Part shown: one piece after another, positions 34,550 through 62,767 of the stretch
Layout of the letters: every line of letters starts with the position of its first letter
Numbering within the stretch: the stretch's first letter is position 1
NCBI GenBank assembly: GCA_012845835.1
Contig: JABAKD010000026.1
Span: 13,156,111 to 13,220,110, forward strand
Origin: Undaria pinnatifida
Taxonomy: Eukaryota; Sar; Phaeophyceae; Laminariales; Alariaceae
DNA: 64,000 bases
Direction of reading: 5' to 3'
Program-made: the position numbers and the translations under genes
Notes under the pieces: model-generated
What the model was told of the DNA's origin: nothing
What the model saw: the letters and a program-made list of their open reading frames with translations, nothing else
Database searches by the model: none

Positions 34550-35245
34550 GATGACGGGCCTCCTTTGAACCCCTTTGTTAGGGTCCCCAAACCCCTCCCT
34601 GTACTAACTTCAAGTAAATTTGTCCCCAAAAAGGGTTTCCAGTTGGAAAGGGGTTGACCCCTTTGTTAGGGTTCCCAAACGAATCGATCTACGGCAGTAC
34701 TCGTAGCCCCCCCCCCCCCCCCAACTTTTCTCTCGTAACGAAATCGCCGGTTTCAAAACCAGCGCTCTCCCGGTCGTATCTCTTGAAATACGGTATACTA
34801 ACTTCAAGTAAATTTGTCCCTAAAACGGGTTTCCAGTTGTAAAGGGGTTGACCCCTTCGTTGGGGTTCCCACACGAATCGATCTACGGCAGTACTCGTAG
34901 CCCCCCCCCCCCCCCCCCAACTTTTCTGTCGTAACGAAATCGCCGGTTTCAAAACCAGCGCTCTCCCGGTCGTATCTCCTGAAATACGGTGTCCCTCGAC
35001 ACCCCGACGTCATCGATCGATAGACCTTTGCACACGAGGACATATACGTACGAGTATAGACATATTTTTTTTCATTTGTATCCTTCCTTCCTTCCTTGTG
35101 CGTCGAGCAGCCATGAAAATGCTCGTTAAAGAAAGTGGCTGGTTTTGGGGGGGGGGCTATGGTAGCATCAGTCAAACCCCTCCCCTTGCTATATTTCAAG
35201 TAACTTTGTAAAAAAAGGGGTTTCCAGTTGTAAATGCGTTAACCT
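34550..35245 (+). repeat. Tandem cluster of D elements and ACTTCAAGTAAATTTG modules
   Basis: ATCTACGGCAGTACTCGTAG followed by poly-C recurs about 183 bp apart (34687, 34870). A first truncated D (34705-34795) precedes a fuller D (34888-35165, with ACCCCGACGTCATCGATCG and GCTCGTTAAAGAAAGTGGC). ACTTCAAGTAAATTTGTCCC modules lie at about 34607 and 34800, with a diverged one near 35190. Confidence 0.8.
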
Positions 35246-35304
35246 TGTAGTAAAATCGTGGGAATGCCATTTTCTTGTTTATTTTACATGAGAAAAATAT
35301 GGTC

Positions 35305-35490
35305 CACAAGCAGTTCGACGCGAGTCGAGACGAGGGAAGGAAAAATGCTGAATTCTTCTCGCGATAAAAAAATTGAAGCGAAACGTACCGTAGTGGGGAG
35401 GAGGGAGGAGGGCGCGTTATGTGACCCCAGATCTGATGTACTACTGGGGGGGAGGGCGAGAGTAGTGCGAGGATAGTCAATGGGATGAAC
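35305..35490 (+). mobile_element. S2 SINE fragment
   Basis: GTTCGACGCGAGTCGAGACG, TGCTGAATTCTTCTCGCGAT, ACCGTAGTGGGGAGGAGG, TGTGACCCCAGATCTGA and GGGAGGGCGAGAGTAGTGCG. Confidence 0.82.
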
Positions 35491-36099
35491 AAAAGAAAGA
35501 CATGGGAATGTTCGCGGGGTTGCACTTCTTTCAATTTACTGAACTAGTCCCAGGTAGTATACTACTAGTTGAGTCAGAGACTACAGCAGTACGCGCCGTA
35601 GTGATTATTTGCGTATTGTAATAATATGAAAAATAAAAAACATTAGTGAACTTGTAGTTGTCGTGTGCGGTAGGTTTTGCGGACTTCTGCGTCTTTGCAC
35701 CTGATAAACGCTTTTTTAGCTCGCCGTATGGACTTTTTTGAAGAATAATTCCTTTGTCGGTTATTAACACGTGTCTTTGTGCTTTATCATATTTTCCGAG
35801 TCGGTTTTTAACGAAGATCTTGTTTTGGAATAAATGTTACTGCTGTACTGGTACATTTGTCGATGATTAACACTCATCTTTGCGCTCAAGAATGAACACG
35901 AAGTAGGTAGTTGACGACTAATTTTGTGTTCAAGACTAAGAGTAAATGCTGAGTCGGCAATTAACGAATGCAATTGTGTTTCACGAATATATGCTAAGAA
36001 GTCGGTTATTAGAAATTGTCGTTACGTTTAAGAATAAATAGTAAGTCGGCTATTACCAGTTAGTTGTCTTCTACTCCGCCATTCAACTTCTTACCAGCC

Positions 36100-37445
36100 A
36101 AGTCACAACCAAGCCCTTAGGGCCTTTTCCCCCGCACCCGACCAAAGGTCTTACGTCAGTTGGCGGAGGCGTTATTTTGCGAAAAAGTTGAGCGGTAGTC
36201 TGTCAACAAGGACGTGATAAGGTCATTCAGTGATTTGGCGGAAGCGTTATATGGAAGCGTCTACGGGATAGTCTATCGACAAGGACATGAAAAGGTCGTT
36301 ATTACCGAACCTGCTCAGAGGTATCATGTTTCAGGGGTTCGTCTATCAATAAGGATGCAAGACCAATCCAACCACACCTGACCAAATACTTAACGTGAGT
36401 TGGCAGAGGCGTTTTCGTGAAGTGGTTAAAGGAAAGTCTAAGGGCTTGGGATGCGACTTGACTAGTTATGGGCGGAGGCGTTTTCGTGAAGTGGTTAAGG
36501 GATAATCTAATTATATCCTTCCTGATAGACTAACCCTTGAACGTTTCGCCAAAAAACACCTTCGCCAACTCAACGTGAAACCTTTGGGCAGGTGTAGTAA
36601 GAATGGCCTTATCGTGTCTTTGTTGGTAGACTAGCCCTTGATCTTTTTTCGCAAAATAACGCCTCCGCCAACTCACTGAACGACCTTATCACGCCCTTGT
36701 TGACAGACTACCGCTTGACTTTTCGCAAAATAACGCCTCCGCCAACTGACGTAAGACCTTTGGTCAGGTGCGGTAAGAGCGGCATTATCATATCCTTGTT
36801 GATAGACTATCCCTTAAACGTTTCGCCAAAAAACACCTCCGCCAACTCAACGTAAAAAGTTTGGGCAGGTTTAGTAAGAGTGGCCTTATCGTTTCCTTGT
36901 TGGTAGACTAGCCCTTGATTTTTTTTTGCAAAATAACGCCTCCGCCAACTCACGTTAAACCTTTGGGCAGGTGTGGGCAGGTATGGTAATAATGGCCTTC
37001 TCATGTCCTTGTTGGTAGACTTGACCGTTAAAAAAATCGCAAAATAACGCCTCCGCCAATTCACGTTAGACCTTTGTGGGCAGGTGGGGTAAGAACAACC
37101 TAATCATGCTCTTGTTGATAGTGATAGCTGTTAAACCTCTTGCAACAACACGCCTCCGCCAACTCACATTATACCCGTTGGACACATGTGGTAAGTATAG
37201 CATTACCAGCTCCTTGTTGATAGACTAACCCTTGAATGTTTCGCAAAAAAATGCCTCCGCCGAATCACATTATTCCTTTGGACAGAAGTGGTGAGAGTAG
37301 GCTTGTCACGCCATTTTTTTTTATAGACTAGGCAACCGTTAAATGTTTCGCTCAAAAACGCCTCCGGCCCCGATCTTAATGCACGGTGGAAACGTGCCAA
37401 GGGTGGTCTGACGTCCTTATTAATGGACTAACCCTTAGGCGTTAT
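36100..37445. repeat. ~102-bp satellite array with an orientation switch
   Basis: 36100-36510 carries about four reversed units (GTTGGCGGAGGCGTTATTTT). From about 36520 the same unit runs forward (AACGCCTCCGCCAACTCAC near 36556, 36658, 36733, 36833, 36935, 37047, 37150, 37251, 37358), mostly 100-112 bp apart. Units also share CCTTGTTGATAGACTA and CTTTGGGCAGGTG. Confidence 0.9.
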
Positions 37446-37811
37446 CGATAAGGAAGGATGCTCGGGTTATTTCGGAACGGTGTCCCCGCTATACAACAGT
37501 TTGCGACACTAGTCAATAATCTCTTGTTTCTGGCGGGGCTGTAATTCTTATGTTAAGCAGGAACATGTGTTCTACATTATTTTCAGTACCAAAGAGGCCA
37601 TGTTGTTGTGTCCGGCGAAAAAACCCGAGCCCATAATTATTTTACAAATGAAAAAGAAAAAGATTAAAAGTGCTGAGTCGTGTCATGCATTGTCGGAGGG
37701 CCAAAACTATTTTACTTCTTCTATACCTGGCATATATACATTAAAATAAAACCGCTTCTCTTCCACCACCTCAACGCGTGCACGCACGCACACAAATCCC
37801 CTTTCTGGCAG
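37446..37811. other. Likely intron upstream of visible exon 1
   Basis: AT-rich with a short ORF but no WSC-like coding sequence. It ends in CCCCTTTCTGGCAG. The preceding epimerase exon was not found here. Confidence 0.5.
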
Positions 37812-53312
<15,501 letters not shown>

Positions 53313-53390
53313 AAAAAGGGGTTGGGTTCTGTCTGCCCCCGTTACCGCCTCCTCGTCATAACTCCCCCCTCCTTCCTAGCCTTAGTTTTT

Positions 53391-53710
53391 TACGTACTAC
53401 TAATCTGGGTGGAACTATAAGAACCGTTTGTTTTGATAATAATACTACGACGCTCTCTATAGTTCGGTCCAGAGTATTGCCTACCGCCACTCTGGGCGGA
53501 AATGTAAAGATTGTTTGGTATAATAGTGCCCCAACGGTCCCTATACTTGAGTCGATGGTTGCATTTCCTGGCCTTAGCGGTAGCGTACTACGACGTTGGG
53601 CGGAAATGTACGGGCCGTTTGGTATTCATAATAATGCCCCAGCGGTACTTATATTTATGTCCAGCGTGGTACTTTTTGACCCGAGTATTAACGTACTACT
53701 TCCGAACCTG
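53391..53710 (+). repeat. ~100-bp tandem repeats in the 3' flank
   Basis: TCTGGGYGGAAMTRTA with a TTTGGTATT/TTTTGATAAT continuation recurs near 53400, 53490 and 53595. CGTACTAC marks unit starts. May be part of the 3' UTR. Confidence 0.75.
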
Positions 53711-53799
53711 AGTGGTTCGCACCGTCGCGTGCAGACAGACACCTCGCGGTGCCCTGAGGCTGGTGGCGTGTGGCTTTGGTGTTGGAGGGTACAGGTTTG

Positions 53800-54160
53800 T
53801 AAGGCTTAAGAGCCTTAATAAACTTGAGAATCTTCAAAACCCTAAGAGCCGTAAGAAAATTGAGCTCAGGAAGCCTAAGCATCTTATGCTTAAAAACCGT
53901 AAGGACGGGGGAACGCTGAGAAGCTTAAGAACCTTATGAAACTAAGAACCTTGAAAAAATTGAGCTCGAGAAGCCTAAACACCTTATGCTTAAGAACCGC
54001 AAGAACCGTAGGATCCTTGAGAACCTTAAGCTTAAGAACCTTAAGCGTAAGAAGCTTGAGAAACTTGAGCTTAACAAGCTTGAGCACCTTAAGCTCAGGA
54101 AACGTAAGAAAATCACGCGAAAGAGAAATATGAACCCTTAGAACCGTAACATTTCCATGA
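53800..54160. repeat. CTTAAG/CCTTAAG-rich degenerate array
   Basis: AGAACCTTAAG and AGCTTGAG units (for example AGAACCTTAAGCTTAAGAAC). An AATAAA at 53817-53822 lies about 505 bp after the epimerase stop; I cannot tell whether it is used. Confidence 0.75.
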
Positions 54161-55925
54161 AGCTCAAGATAATAAAAACTTGAGAAACTTGAGGAATGGT
54201 TGCAGAGGTTGCTGACGTTTGTCGTCGGTATGCTCTTGTCGGGTATTGGCTGTTGCTCCCGCGCGAGGGTGGGGTAGGTAGGGTGCGTATTCGGGGCAGG
54301 ACGGGGGGCGGGGGTAGGGGAGGCCCGGGTAGGGGAGGCGGTGAGTTTGTGTATTTGCTCTGATAATATTTGAAGAGCTTCTCGTGTATTTCTCGACCTT
54401 GTTTCCTTTCTTTATCTATATAACTCGTGGGGCCGAGACCTCGTGGCGGTGGTAGCAATGGTGGTGGTGGTTGTGGTGGTGTGGTGGTAGTAGTTGCGAT
54501 GGCGGTGATGGTGGTGGTGGTAGTGGTAGGTCAACGAGGACCGACGAAGCTACGAACTTGTTCTCGTGCTTCCTGGAGTCCTCTGCCAGGGCGGGGCAAT
54601 ATGTCACGTCCAGCCTGTCGGCCGGGGGCGTATGTGCGTGTGTCAGCTTGTTCGTTGACGAGAAAATCTACGCATGTTGACTACGCTTGCTTGTGGATCA
54701 TTCTTTGGCGTGGTTTCTCTAGCAGTCCGCGTACGGGTGTGGTATTTTTCTTGCGTTAGGGCGTGCTTCGTTCGTTCGTCGGAGGGGAGTCCACGCGTGT
54801 AGAGTAATGCTTGCCTGTGAAGTGTTTTCGAGCGTGTTTGTGCACGAGAGCAGTCTGAGTACGATACGAGTTTGGTTTCTTCCTGCTTTAGGACTTTCTC
54901 TGGAACTTCCGGAACGTTCTCTGAAAGTTCCGTGCCCTGGACATATCACCATATAGCTCATCCAGATCCTAGATTCATCGTTGTGATATGTTGTGCAAGG
55001 ATCTGTATGCAGTAAAGATCTAACCCAGGACAAAATATGGCCTGGATCATGAAGATCATACGACTCCGACCCGGCAACGTGATCTGTAATAGGGCATTAA
55101 GATCGTCTAGACCGGGGGTCTTGCTGCCCTGAATGACGTACAGAATATCAATATGGTCTGATTTGTTCGGCGCGTGAAACGTTTGGTTCGCTTGGACCCG
55201 GGTGTTCGTGCGCGCGTGCGTGCGTGCGTGCGTTCGTCCGTTCGTCCGTTCGTTTCTTCGCGGGCAATCTATCAATGGGCGCGGAGAGAGTTTCTTGTTG
55301 CTAACGGAACGTTCTTGAGGCGTATTCAGTTGCGGGTGGCCTACGGACAGACGCGCGTATATTTTTCTTGCTTTGCAGAGCGGTCGGTTCTCTCAAACTT
55401 TTGTGTGTTGAGAACTAGATCCTTAGCACGATTCTCGCTTTATGCCGTGGTCAATATATCTACGGGCTCTCACGAAATCGTTTCGGAGGGCGGCTGTAAA
55501 CCCCGTTATACTCAACCCGAAACACCGCGACAAGCCTCACGTTGGAGGAAAAAATCGCGGGGTGTATTCAAACCCAGAAGATTTTTTTTTCGCAGCAGGG
55601 GCCGCTACCGAGCTTAACCGCATTTTGTTTTGCGATAAACCACTTAATTAGTGTGGGATGATTTTTTGCCGAGGTGAAAAAGTTCTAGTGAGGCTGGTGG
55701 AGGTTATCCTCCACCCACCCGGTCGCCTTGTGTGCGCGCGAGTAGGCGGGGACGCGGGGCGGGGGGTAGGGGTGGAGGTTGGTGTTGTCGGATCTGTCCG
55801 TGTCGGGTGTGAAAACTTTGCTCGCTAAATGTGCTGCGCGCTTTTTCTTGCCCGAGGTGTCTTTGGATAGCGGATTGTTTCGGTTGAGCCGTGCGCGTCG
55901 CTGTATGTGTTTCGGCGCGCTGCCG
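54161..55925. other. No supported gene
   Basis: GGTGGTGG-rich run at 54440-54530. GATC-rich palindromic patch at 54940-55110 sharing ACGTGATCT / AGATCACGTTGCCGGGT with 57740-57800 in inverse orientation. A 147-codon + ORF at 55174-55617 has no recognisable domain. Confidence 0.4.
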
Positions 55926-56400
55926 CGTTGATCCGTGGCTCGGACATTGCGATTGTCATCGTCGTGTTGTGCTTCGTGCTTGTGACCGTGGTCATGGTGA
56001 TGGTGATGGTGGGTGTGGTCGTGAGCATTGCTGAGGTTACGATGGGTGTTGAGGTCGTGATTTGACCGTGAGGTCGTGGTCACGATGGCGGTGGTGATCG
56101 CCATCGTGATCGTGCGGTCGTGGTCGTCGTGGTAGCGATGGTCATGGTAGCGGTGATCGCGGTAGCGGTGATCGCAGTCGTGGTCGGGATGGTGATTGTG
56201 GAACCATCGTGGTCGTGCGATCGCGGTTGCGCTGGTGCTTGTGGTCGTGACCGCGATCAAAGCGATGGTGATCGTATGGTCGTCGTCGTGGTCGTGGTTG
56301 TGGTCGTGACGGGGAGGCCGTGATTGTGATCGTAGTCGAGATCGTGACCTTGTTTTGTGGTCGCAACCATTTTGGTGATCACGATTCATTCGTCATCGTC
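55926..56400. repeat. GTGGTC/GTGATC hexamer-rich tract
   Basis: Degenerate GTGGTCGTGATCG units. The His/Asp/Arg-rich minus-strand ORF over it is a repeat artefact. Confidence 0.8.
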
Positions 56401-57040
56401 ACCGTACTCGGACCGGACTGAAATGTGCCGTAGCGATGTCGGCGGTGTCAGCGGCGGCGATGGTGGTGGTGGTGACGCGTGCCTTGCTCCGCGCTATAGG
56501 TGCGGGCACCTCACGCTATTGTATTCATGCGAAACGGGCAAGCGCTCACCGAGGTGATGTACGCGCTTGCTCTGTTTTGTGCCATAGGCGCGTGTGTATC
56601 GCGCTATTGCACTCATGCCCTTGTCGCGAGCTCCGTGGAGCTATCTGTGTGTTTTTGTGTGTTCCCCTTAGGAATTTTGGTGTGTTGATTGGAAGCAGAC
56701 AGCAGTAGTTGATAGTATCGATGATGGTATATGACGAAAAAGTAGTCTGAACTTTTTTTGGTAATGATTCATCAGGTTCGCTTTCTATGCTCGTATATAT
56801 GTATCTCGTCAGATTTTTTCGAGAGGCGGGGGCAACAATCCCCGCCAGGGGCTAGCTGGGCCGCTGTGCTCCTACTTTTGTGTGCCCCGCGTCTGCCGGC
56901 GGTCCGAGCCGCAACGATTGTGGCTGTTTTTCTTGCCTCCTGCGACTCACAGCGTGCGTGAGCGTAGCAACGCTTGTTGGTATTGTGTGTTCGGGGGTAA
57001 AGGTATATTTACACCGCGCCTGCTGCTCTGCGCCGCACCG
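56401..57040. other. No supported gene
   Basis: GGGCACCTCACGC and GCGCTATTG(C/T)A(C/T)TCATGC recur at 56500-56615, a local ~85-bp duplication. Otherwise unassigned. Confidence 0.4.
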
Positions 57041-57052
57041 CACCGCGCCTCG

Positions 57053-57145
57053 TTGAGTGAGTTGCGCCGAGAGCTGCGCCGAGAGCTGCGCCGACGGCTT
57101 TTCCTGGAGCTGCGCCGGGAGCTGCGCCGGGAGCTGAGCGACGGG
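57053..57145 (+). repeat. 12-bp minisatellite
   Basis: GAGCTGCGCCGA and GAGCTGCGCCGG in about seven units. Confidence 0.9.
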
Positions 57146-57279
57146 CTGGGCTGCGTTGAGCTTCGCCGAACTGCGTGACCTATACGACTTGTGCGATTTG
57201 TGCGACCTGCGTGAGGTGGCCAGGAGCGGCGCGACTTGCACGGCCTGCGCTGAGCTGCGCAAGCCTTTCGACTGAGATC

Positions 57280-59180
57280 AGAGGCCGATTTCTTGGCTGC
57301 GGGGTGTCCGAGCGAGAGCGAGCATGATGCTATGTCGGCTTCGTACGCGCTTCGATGACGTTGCTTTCGAAAGCACGGCTCTTTTATTTGTTTTATTGGT
57401 GACTTTTTTGTTTTGGTCCAATTCATCTGTTTATTTTTTTATTTTTTTATGACTGGTCGTCTGTGGACGGCTTGGCTGTTTCTACACGCCTATGTGTTCT
57501 TCTGGAACTGCTTTCAGTCCAGCGGATGCCGAGGCGGGGGAGAGGGAGGGGTGCAGGGACTGAGGAGTTGGGGGGGGGGGGGATAATGACGTTTAAATTT
57601 TCTTTTCGTTTTTAGTTATAAAAGGACAAACCGAAACGCGATATGTGGGATCGAAGTACGTAATAGTTAGTGAAAAACGAGGAGGGGAGCACACATCGGA
57701 CAGACCATACCCCAATTTTATGATCTAGACCTTGCAAGGCGGAGATATGCCCCTGATCTATATGATCTGCATGATGTACTGCAGATCACGTTGCCGGGTG
57801 GGAGCCGTGCGGTCTGCGCGATTTAGCACCCGCGTCGGGGGTTACGCCCACGAAAAAGCAGCATGCGACACGTGCCCTGTGCTATTGTGTCGGGAAGCAC
57901 ATTACAATTTTTATTTCTCATCTCGTTTTTTTTTGCTTTGTTTATTTGAATACCAAGTACACGTGTACTGTTGCTTGCTATATATAGTCTACATATACAC
58001 TCTTGTGTAATGTTTTAAATCGGTCGATGGCTGGTTGGGTAAACAATTCATGCCGTCAGGACGGAGGACATTGCTTGCCGCTTGGAGGAGTTGCACTTCG
58101 AATGAGGCTTATATGCACTTGCGGGAACTATATTTTATCGTCACTAATATTATTACTACCATTATGGAAACTTCTACACGATGACCACGCGACGATGACG
58201 GGAATTATATGACAGTCGCGTTTTGATGATATACCATTCATCGCGGCAATGGTTGGTATCGCTTGTTCGTACGGTATGCACTGGGAATCATTCCCCGAGG
58301 CAATGATTGATATCGGTTGCTCGTATGCGCGGGAGCAAATCCATGTTTTGCTTGGTACCTTAAAATGCTGTACCTTCCTCGACCATAACCCTTACGCAAG
58401 TCAGGTTAACCCTTATGCAAGTTAGGTTCGATCTCAGCGATTAAGGAGCTGTCACCAGTTGGTTTCTGAGGGCCTCGGTGAGCCCGTGGTAGTTTTATGC
58501 GTTCGTTTTATCTATCGCTCGTTTGCTCGTTTTATTATCCTGTGGCTCACTTTATTTTAGTACTTAAATAATCTCGTGACGTAACCGGTTCGATATTTTG
58601 CAGAATAGTTTAGTAGTATCGTATCGTATTTTCTTATGATGAGTATTTCCACCCTTAGTACTGTGGCCGGAAACCCTTTATTACAACCTGCTGACTATCG
58701 GCATGCCATGGTTATCTCTGTAAATATCACGGCGGTACTGCTACCATTGGTGTTCTGCTGTAGCGCCGGGGTGCGGGGAAGGGACGGGGAGTTTGTCATC
58801 TGGGGAAGGCGTTGTTACCCGGCCATTACAATGAGCTATTGCTGGGCAGTGACCGCGTTGTCCGTGTTGCACCGACGGCAGTTATCCGCTGGGCAGGGCT
58901 TGTGTTGCAACTGTGAGGTTGTAGGTGGGGACACCCCTGCAGGTCTGCCAATTGAGCAGGCCCTCGGAGAGTACTCACTTTCTTTTCCTTCGTAGAGACG
59001 TCGTTTTATTCGATTCCACTAGAGCCCCGGATAGCGTCTGAGATCGGAGGTACGTGCCTCCGATATAATTCCTAAATTTCCCGAATTTAAATCGTCAACC
59101 TTATCATACGAAACCCATCCAAATGATCTCAAACTCGGATAATTACAGGCCCTTCAAGGCCGTATCTTAACACTAGCCCA
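57280..59180. other. No supported gene
   Basis: Poly-G at 57569-57581. 58970-59170 shares AGAGCCCCGGATA, AACCCATCCAAA and GGCCCTTCAAGGCCGTATCT with other places, so it may be a decayed element end. Confidence 0.4.
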
Positions 59181-59383
59181 CCCTGATGAGTCGCATATGC
59201 AGAAATATGGGAGATTCGGGGAAACTCCGGTTCTACGAACTAGACCATGAGTCGAAGATGCGGCTCCTCCAAACCCACTCCCACACCTCTAACCGTCTGG
59301 CTATGGAGCCAGGAACACGCGAAGTAAAACAGTTGAAAGAAACGCAGACCCTACAACAAGGCAAAAGTCACCCATCAAAAACC

Positions 59384-59490
59384 TGCCACGTGCCGCCGGT
59401 GTGGCGGAGGGGGGGCAGAAAAGGCTCTAGAACCTGCCGCGTGTCGCCGGTATGGGGGGGGGGGCAGGAAAGGCTCTACGGCAAACCAAC
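59384..59490 (+). repeat. 51-bp tandem duplication
   Basis: AACCTGCC(A/G)CGTG(C/T)CGCCGG, then a G run and AAAAGGCTCTA, twice (59382, 59432). Confidence 0.85.
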
Positions 59491-59499
59491 CACAGATAA

Positions 59500-61940
59500 G
59501 GTACTATGGCGAGGCGAGCCCTCGTCGATATGGAGGGGAACACAGGCGCTAGCACAAGGGAGAACTCATGCGAAACCCCCCCGCGGGCCATCGGCAAGGC
59601 GGAGGGTTAGACGAGGAAACGACAAATACTCGGGATGGAAGGTGGCAACACCCTACAGCCCCGGTAGGGGGGGAAGTGTTTAGACGAAAAACAAAGTAGA
59701 ACAAATGCAACACACAAAAGATAAAAGATGACACACAGACCCGTACAAAGCCCTGTACCACGTTACGCGCGAACAAGGGTACCCTGGTTGCCCCCCAGCT
59801 CTGAGCTGAGGAGGGCGTCGGCAGGGCGAAAACAGGCCTTTCGAGGCCGTATCTTATAACAACGCTGGGGCGTCGAGAATGGAAAGAGCATTCGTCATCT
59901 GGACGGCGCACATTGGTTTCGGCCAGATTCCGGAAACCCAGCAATCAGATCGACGCCAGACACAATCGTGCAAACACGGCAATCGGACCCGTTCATGAAT
60001 TTCTGAATGCTAGGTAGCATACACGAAAGGCTCCAGGATACAAGATCATAGATCACCAGCGCTCACGCCCAACTCCGTATTCCGTTGTCCTATCCCTCCC
60101 AGTTTGCCATGGTACAACTAGGCGAAGCCCTCGGGTTGTGATCGCTCTCTCCGAGGGGCTCTCTCACGTTGTTGTTTATTCACAGCAAACCTTCTACAGA
60201 GCAGTTTAGGAAGCCCCAACTCATCTCCGATATTAAGCATCCCACTTGCGAAAACGGGCCACGGGCTGTATTTAGTGATATGTGATACGTAACAGAAATG
60301 CATATTGATCGTTTTCTTTGTGCACTGGATGGTGCGTACTGTAGAATCTTCTTCCACTAGGACGTCCCACATGAAACGGAGGCCGTTCCTCGCCGGGAAC
60401 AGTCTTCTTCACTCCTATAGGCTTATGATGGGAGCACCTAGACAGCTAAATCTCCGCGCATCCAGAAGATAGACCTTCCGCGTGGCGTTCGATTAAGACT
60501 ATCACCATACATCACAGCGTACCCTTGCGCCCAGGTGCTGCAACGCCCCCCCTGACCGACACATATAGATCGTCGGCGCACAGCGAACATCCCGGTCACG
60601 GCCCGGTAACCACGCGTGTGCCTTTCAGATGAAGGATTCCCGTTCGCTTCTCGGTACCACGGCGCTGCAACACCCCTCCCAGCCCGACGCATAACCATCG
60701 TTGGTGCAACGCGGGCATCTCATTCATGCATGCCAGGGTGTGACGGTCAAGAGACTGGATGTCTGCGGTGAGGGTGTCTGGATCCTGGAGTTTGTGGTTG
60801 GGGTGTCAGATCTAGACGTTTTCGGTTGTTCATTGAAATATACGGAGTCTTAGAATTTTGAGATAGACGGCTGTCAAAGGCACTCGACTCGCTCGCTGCT
60901 GTTGTGCGTGATCGGAGGAGCATACGCGTAGAGGAAATCAACGAGTAAGGATCGTTGTTTGGAAGTCGTTTGAGCTGCCGCTAACGTCTGCTTTGCAGCT
61001 AGCAGCTGTAGATCAGTGGCAACGCAGGGCGGGGAACTCTTGCCGAGGGAGCCACTTGTGTCAGAGGATCGGGATGCAACTTTTCCATTGGCCAGTGAAT
61101 CGCCCCCCACAGTTAAGAGACGGTTGGGAAGATGGAGACCTGGCTTCATGAGGCATTGGCTGATATTCGAAAATGGTGAGGAGCACGGCGGGAGGGCGAG
61201 GAAGCTTCGGTTGGTAGAATTCCACTTTTCGAATAAGGTGCAAGGACCAGGACTGCCGCATCTGCAATAAGCGTCTAAGGTCAGCACCGTCGAAAGGGCT
61301 GCGGAATTACGGGGACGTGCGCGGTTGCCAAAATGCGGGTTGGACCGACGATATTTTTTGCGTCGAGCAGGGGGTGCATTGCACCGCCGGGGCAGTTGGA
61401 AGATACAGGGGAAGCGTCAACTGGAGGCCGAACACGTTGTTACCAGGGCGTGACCGGGATGCCCGTTTTGCAGCGACGGTAGTATTGCGTCGTAGAGGGT
61501 GGGGATTACGGTGCGTGGGGCCCAGGGCATATACTGAGATGAGAGTTGATTGTCTGGACCTGTGCCGTGCATCTTAGAATTCCCAGCCCCCTACGCAGAG
61601 TTACGTTATTCATGCATCCCCTTCGCTCCCATCGCCTATATGCTACTGCGGATGCTTTATTTTTACAGCACCACTACTATATTACTGAAGATACAGTAGC
61701 TATGTTGCTATTGTACAACAGTAGTCAGTAGCCCGTCAGTTCACTGTCGGGGATAGCATAATATGATACACTAGATAACTCCTAGAGCACAGCAGTGAAG
61801 TGAGCTGATATACGAGTAACAGTGTGTTCAAACTGTGGGACCAGGTTTTATTTCTTGTTCTGGTTTACGATTTCCTCCGTATGCGACTAGGTACGACAAG
61901 GCGCCGACGTCAGCGTGACAAGTGGTTCTCAGCATAATGC
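59500..61940. other. Unassigned region, possibly a decayed element
   Basis: AGGCCTTTCGAGGCCGTATC at 59836 repeats the 59150 motif. GCTGCAAC(A/G)CCCC with a CCGAC(A/G)CATA tail recurs at 60537 and 60663. ORFs at 60118-60372 (-), 60874-61287 (-) and 61016-61270 (+, RPGFMRHWLIFENGEEHG) look somewhat protein-like. None has an identifiable domain and the last two overlap on opposite strands. Confidence 0.35.
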
Positions 61941-62099
61941 AGCTCACCCTCCGTTCAACTCGCCGAACAACCAATGGTGCTTTGCACTTGGTGCAAGAAA
62001 TGTTTGTTTGGTTGGTGGCACCTGGATTTGGTCCATCTTGGTATTGCCAGGGGTAAGAAGTTCTATGGTCTCACGACCACTATCGCGCACGGCATGAGA

Positions 62100-62680
62100 C
62101 CCCTTCCCACCCTATCTATCCCCACCCCCCTCCCCTGCCCCCTTAGCCTCCCACCTATCCATTCTCCCCCCTCCCATCCCATCTCCTTCTCCCCCCGCTC
62201 CTCTCCCTCCCCTCCCCCCCCCTCCCCGTCTCACCTTCGTCTCCCTCCCCACTTCCCTTCCTCCCCTCTTTCTTCCTACCGCCCACCCACGCTTCTTGCC
62301 CCCACCCCTCCATCTCCTCCCCTCCCCCCCCCCCCGTCAAGCTTCTCTCTCATCCTCTCTCCCATTCCCCCACGCCCCCCCCCTCTCCCCTCACCTTCCC
62401 TTCTCTCCCCGGCTTTTCTTCGCCCCCCTTCTCTCGCCGCTCCCGCCCCTCACTCCTCCCGCCCCTCCCCCCTCCCCTCCCCCGTCTCGTTTCTTCTCCA
62501 CCCCTCTTCCACCCTTGCCACTGCGCCGTCTTGTCCCCTTTTCAGCTCGACCTCCCTCACCCCTCCTTCGCTCTGTCGTCCTCCCGCCCCCCACTCCCCC
62601 CTCATATCGTTCCCCTTTCTCACCCCGTCCTTTCTCCCGCCCTCCCCCCCCCCCCCCGCATTTCCCGTTCTGCCATCTCA
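62100..62680 (+). repeat. ~580-bp homopyrimidine-dominated tract
   Basis: Almost only C and T on the + strand (CCCTCCCC, CTCCTCCCC units), with C13-16 runs near 62320 and 62645. The Pro/Ser-rich ORFs over it are artefacts. Confidence 0.92.
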
Positions 62681-62767
62681 CAAAGGTTTTAGCGAACTCT
62701 TCACAAACCGTGGTCACAGGTGCCCACCCCCTTGTGCCCAGGAAATGGCCTTGGCATTTACCGACAC

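Noticed and set aside
55685-56389. 234-codon His/Asp/Arg-rich ORF
   Set aside because: Product of a GTGGTC/GTGATC hexamer tract.
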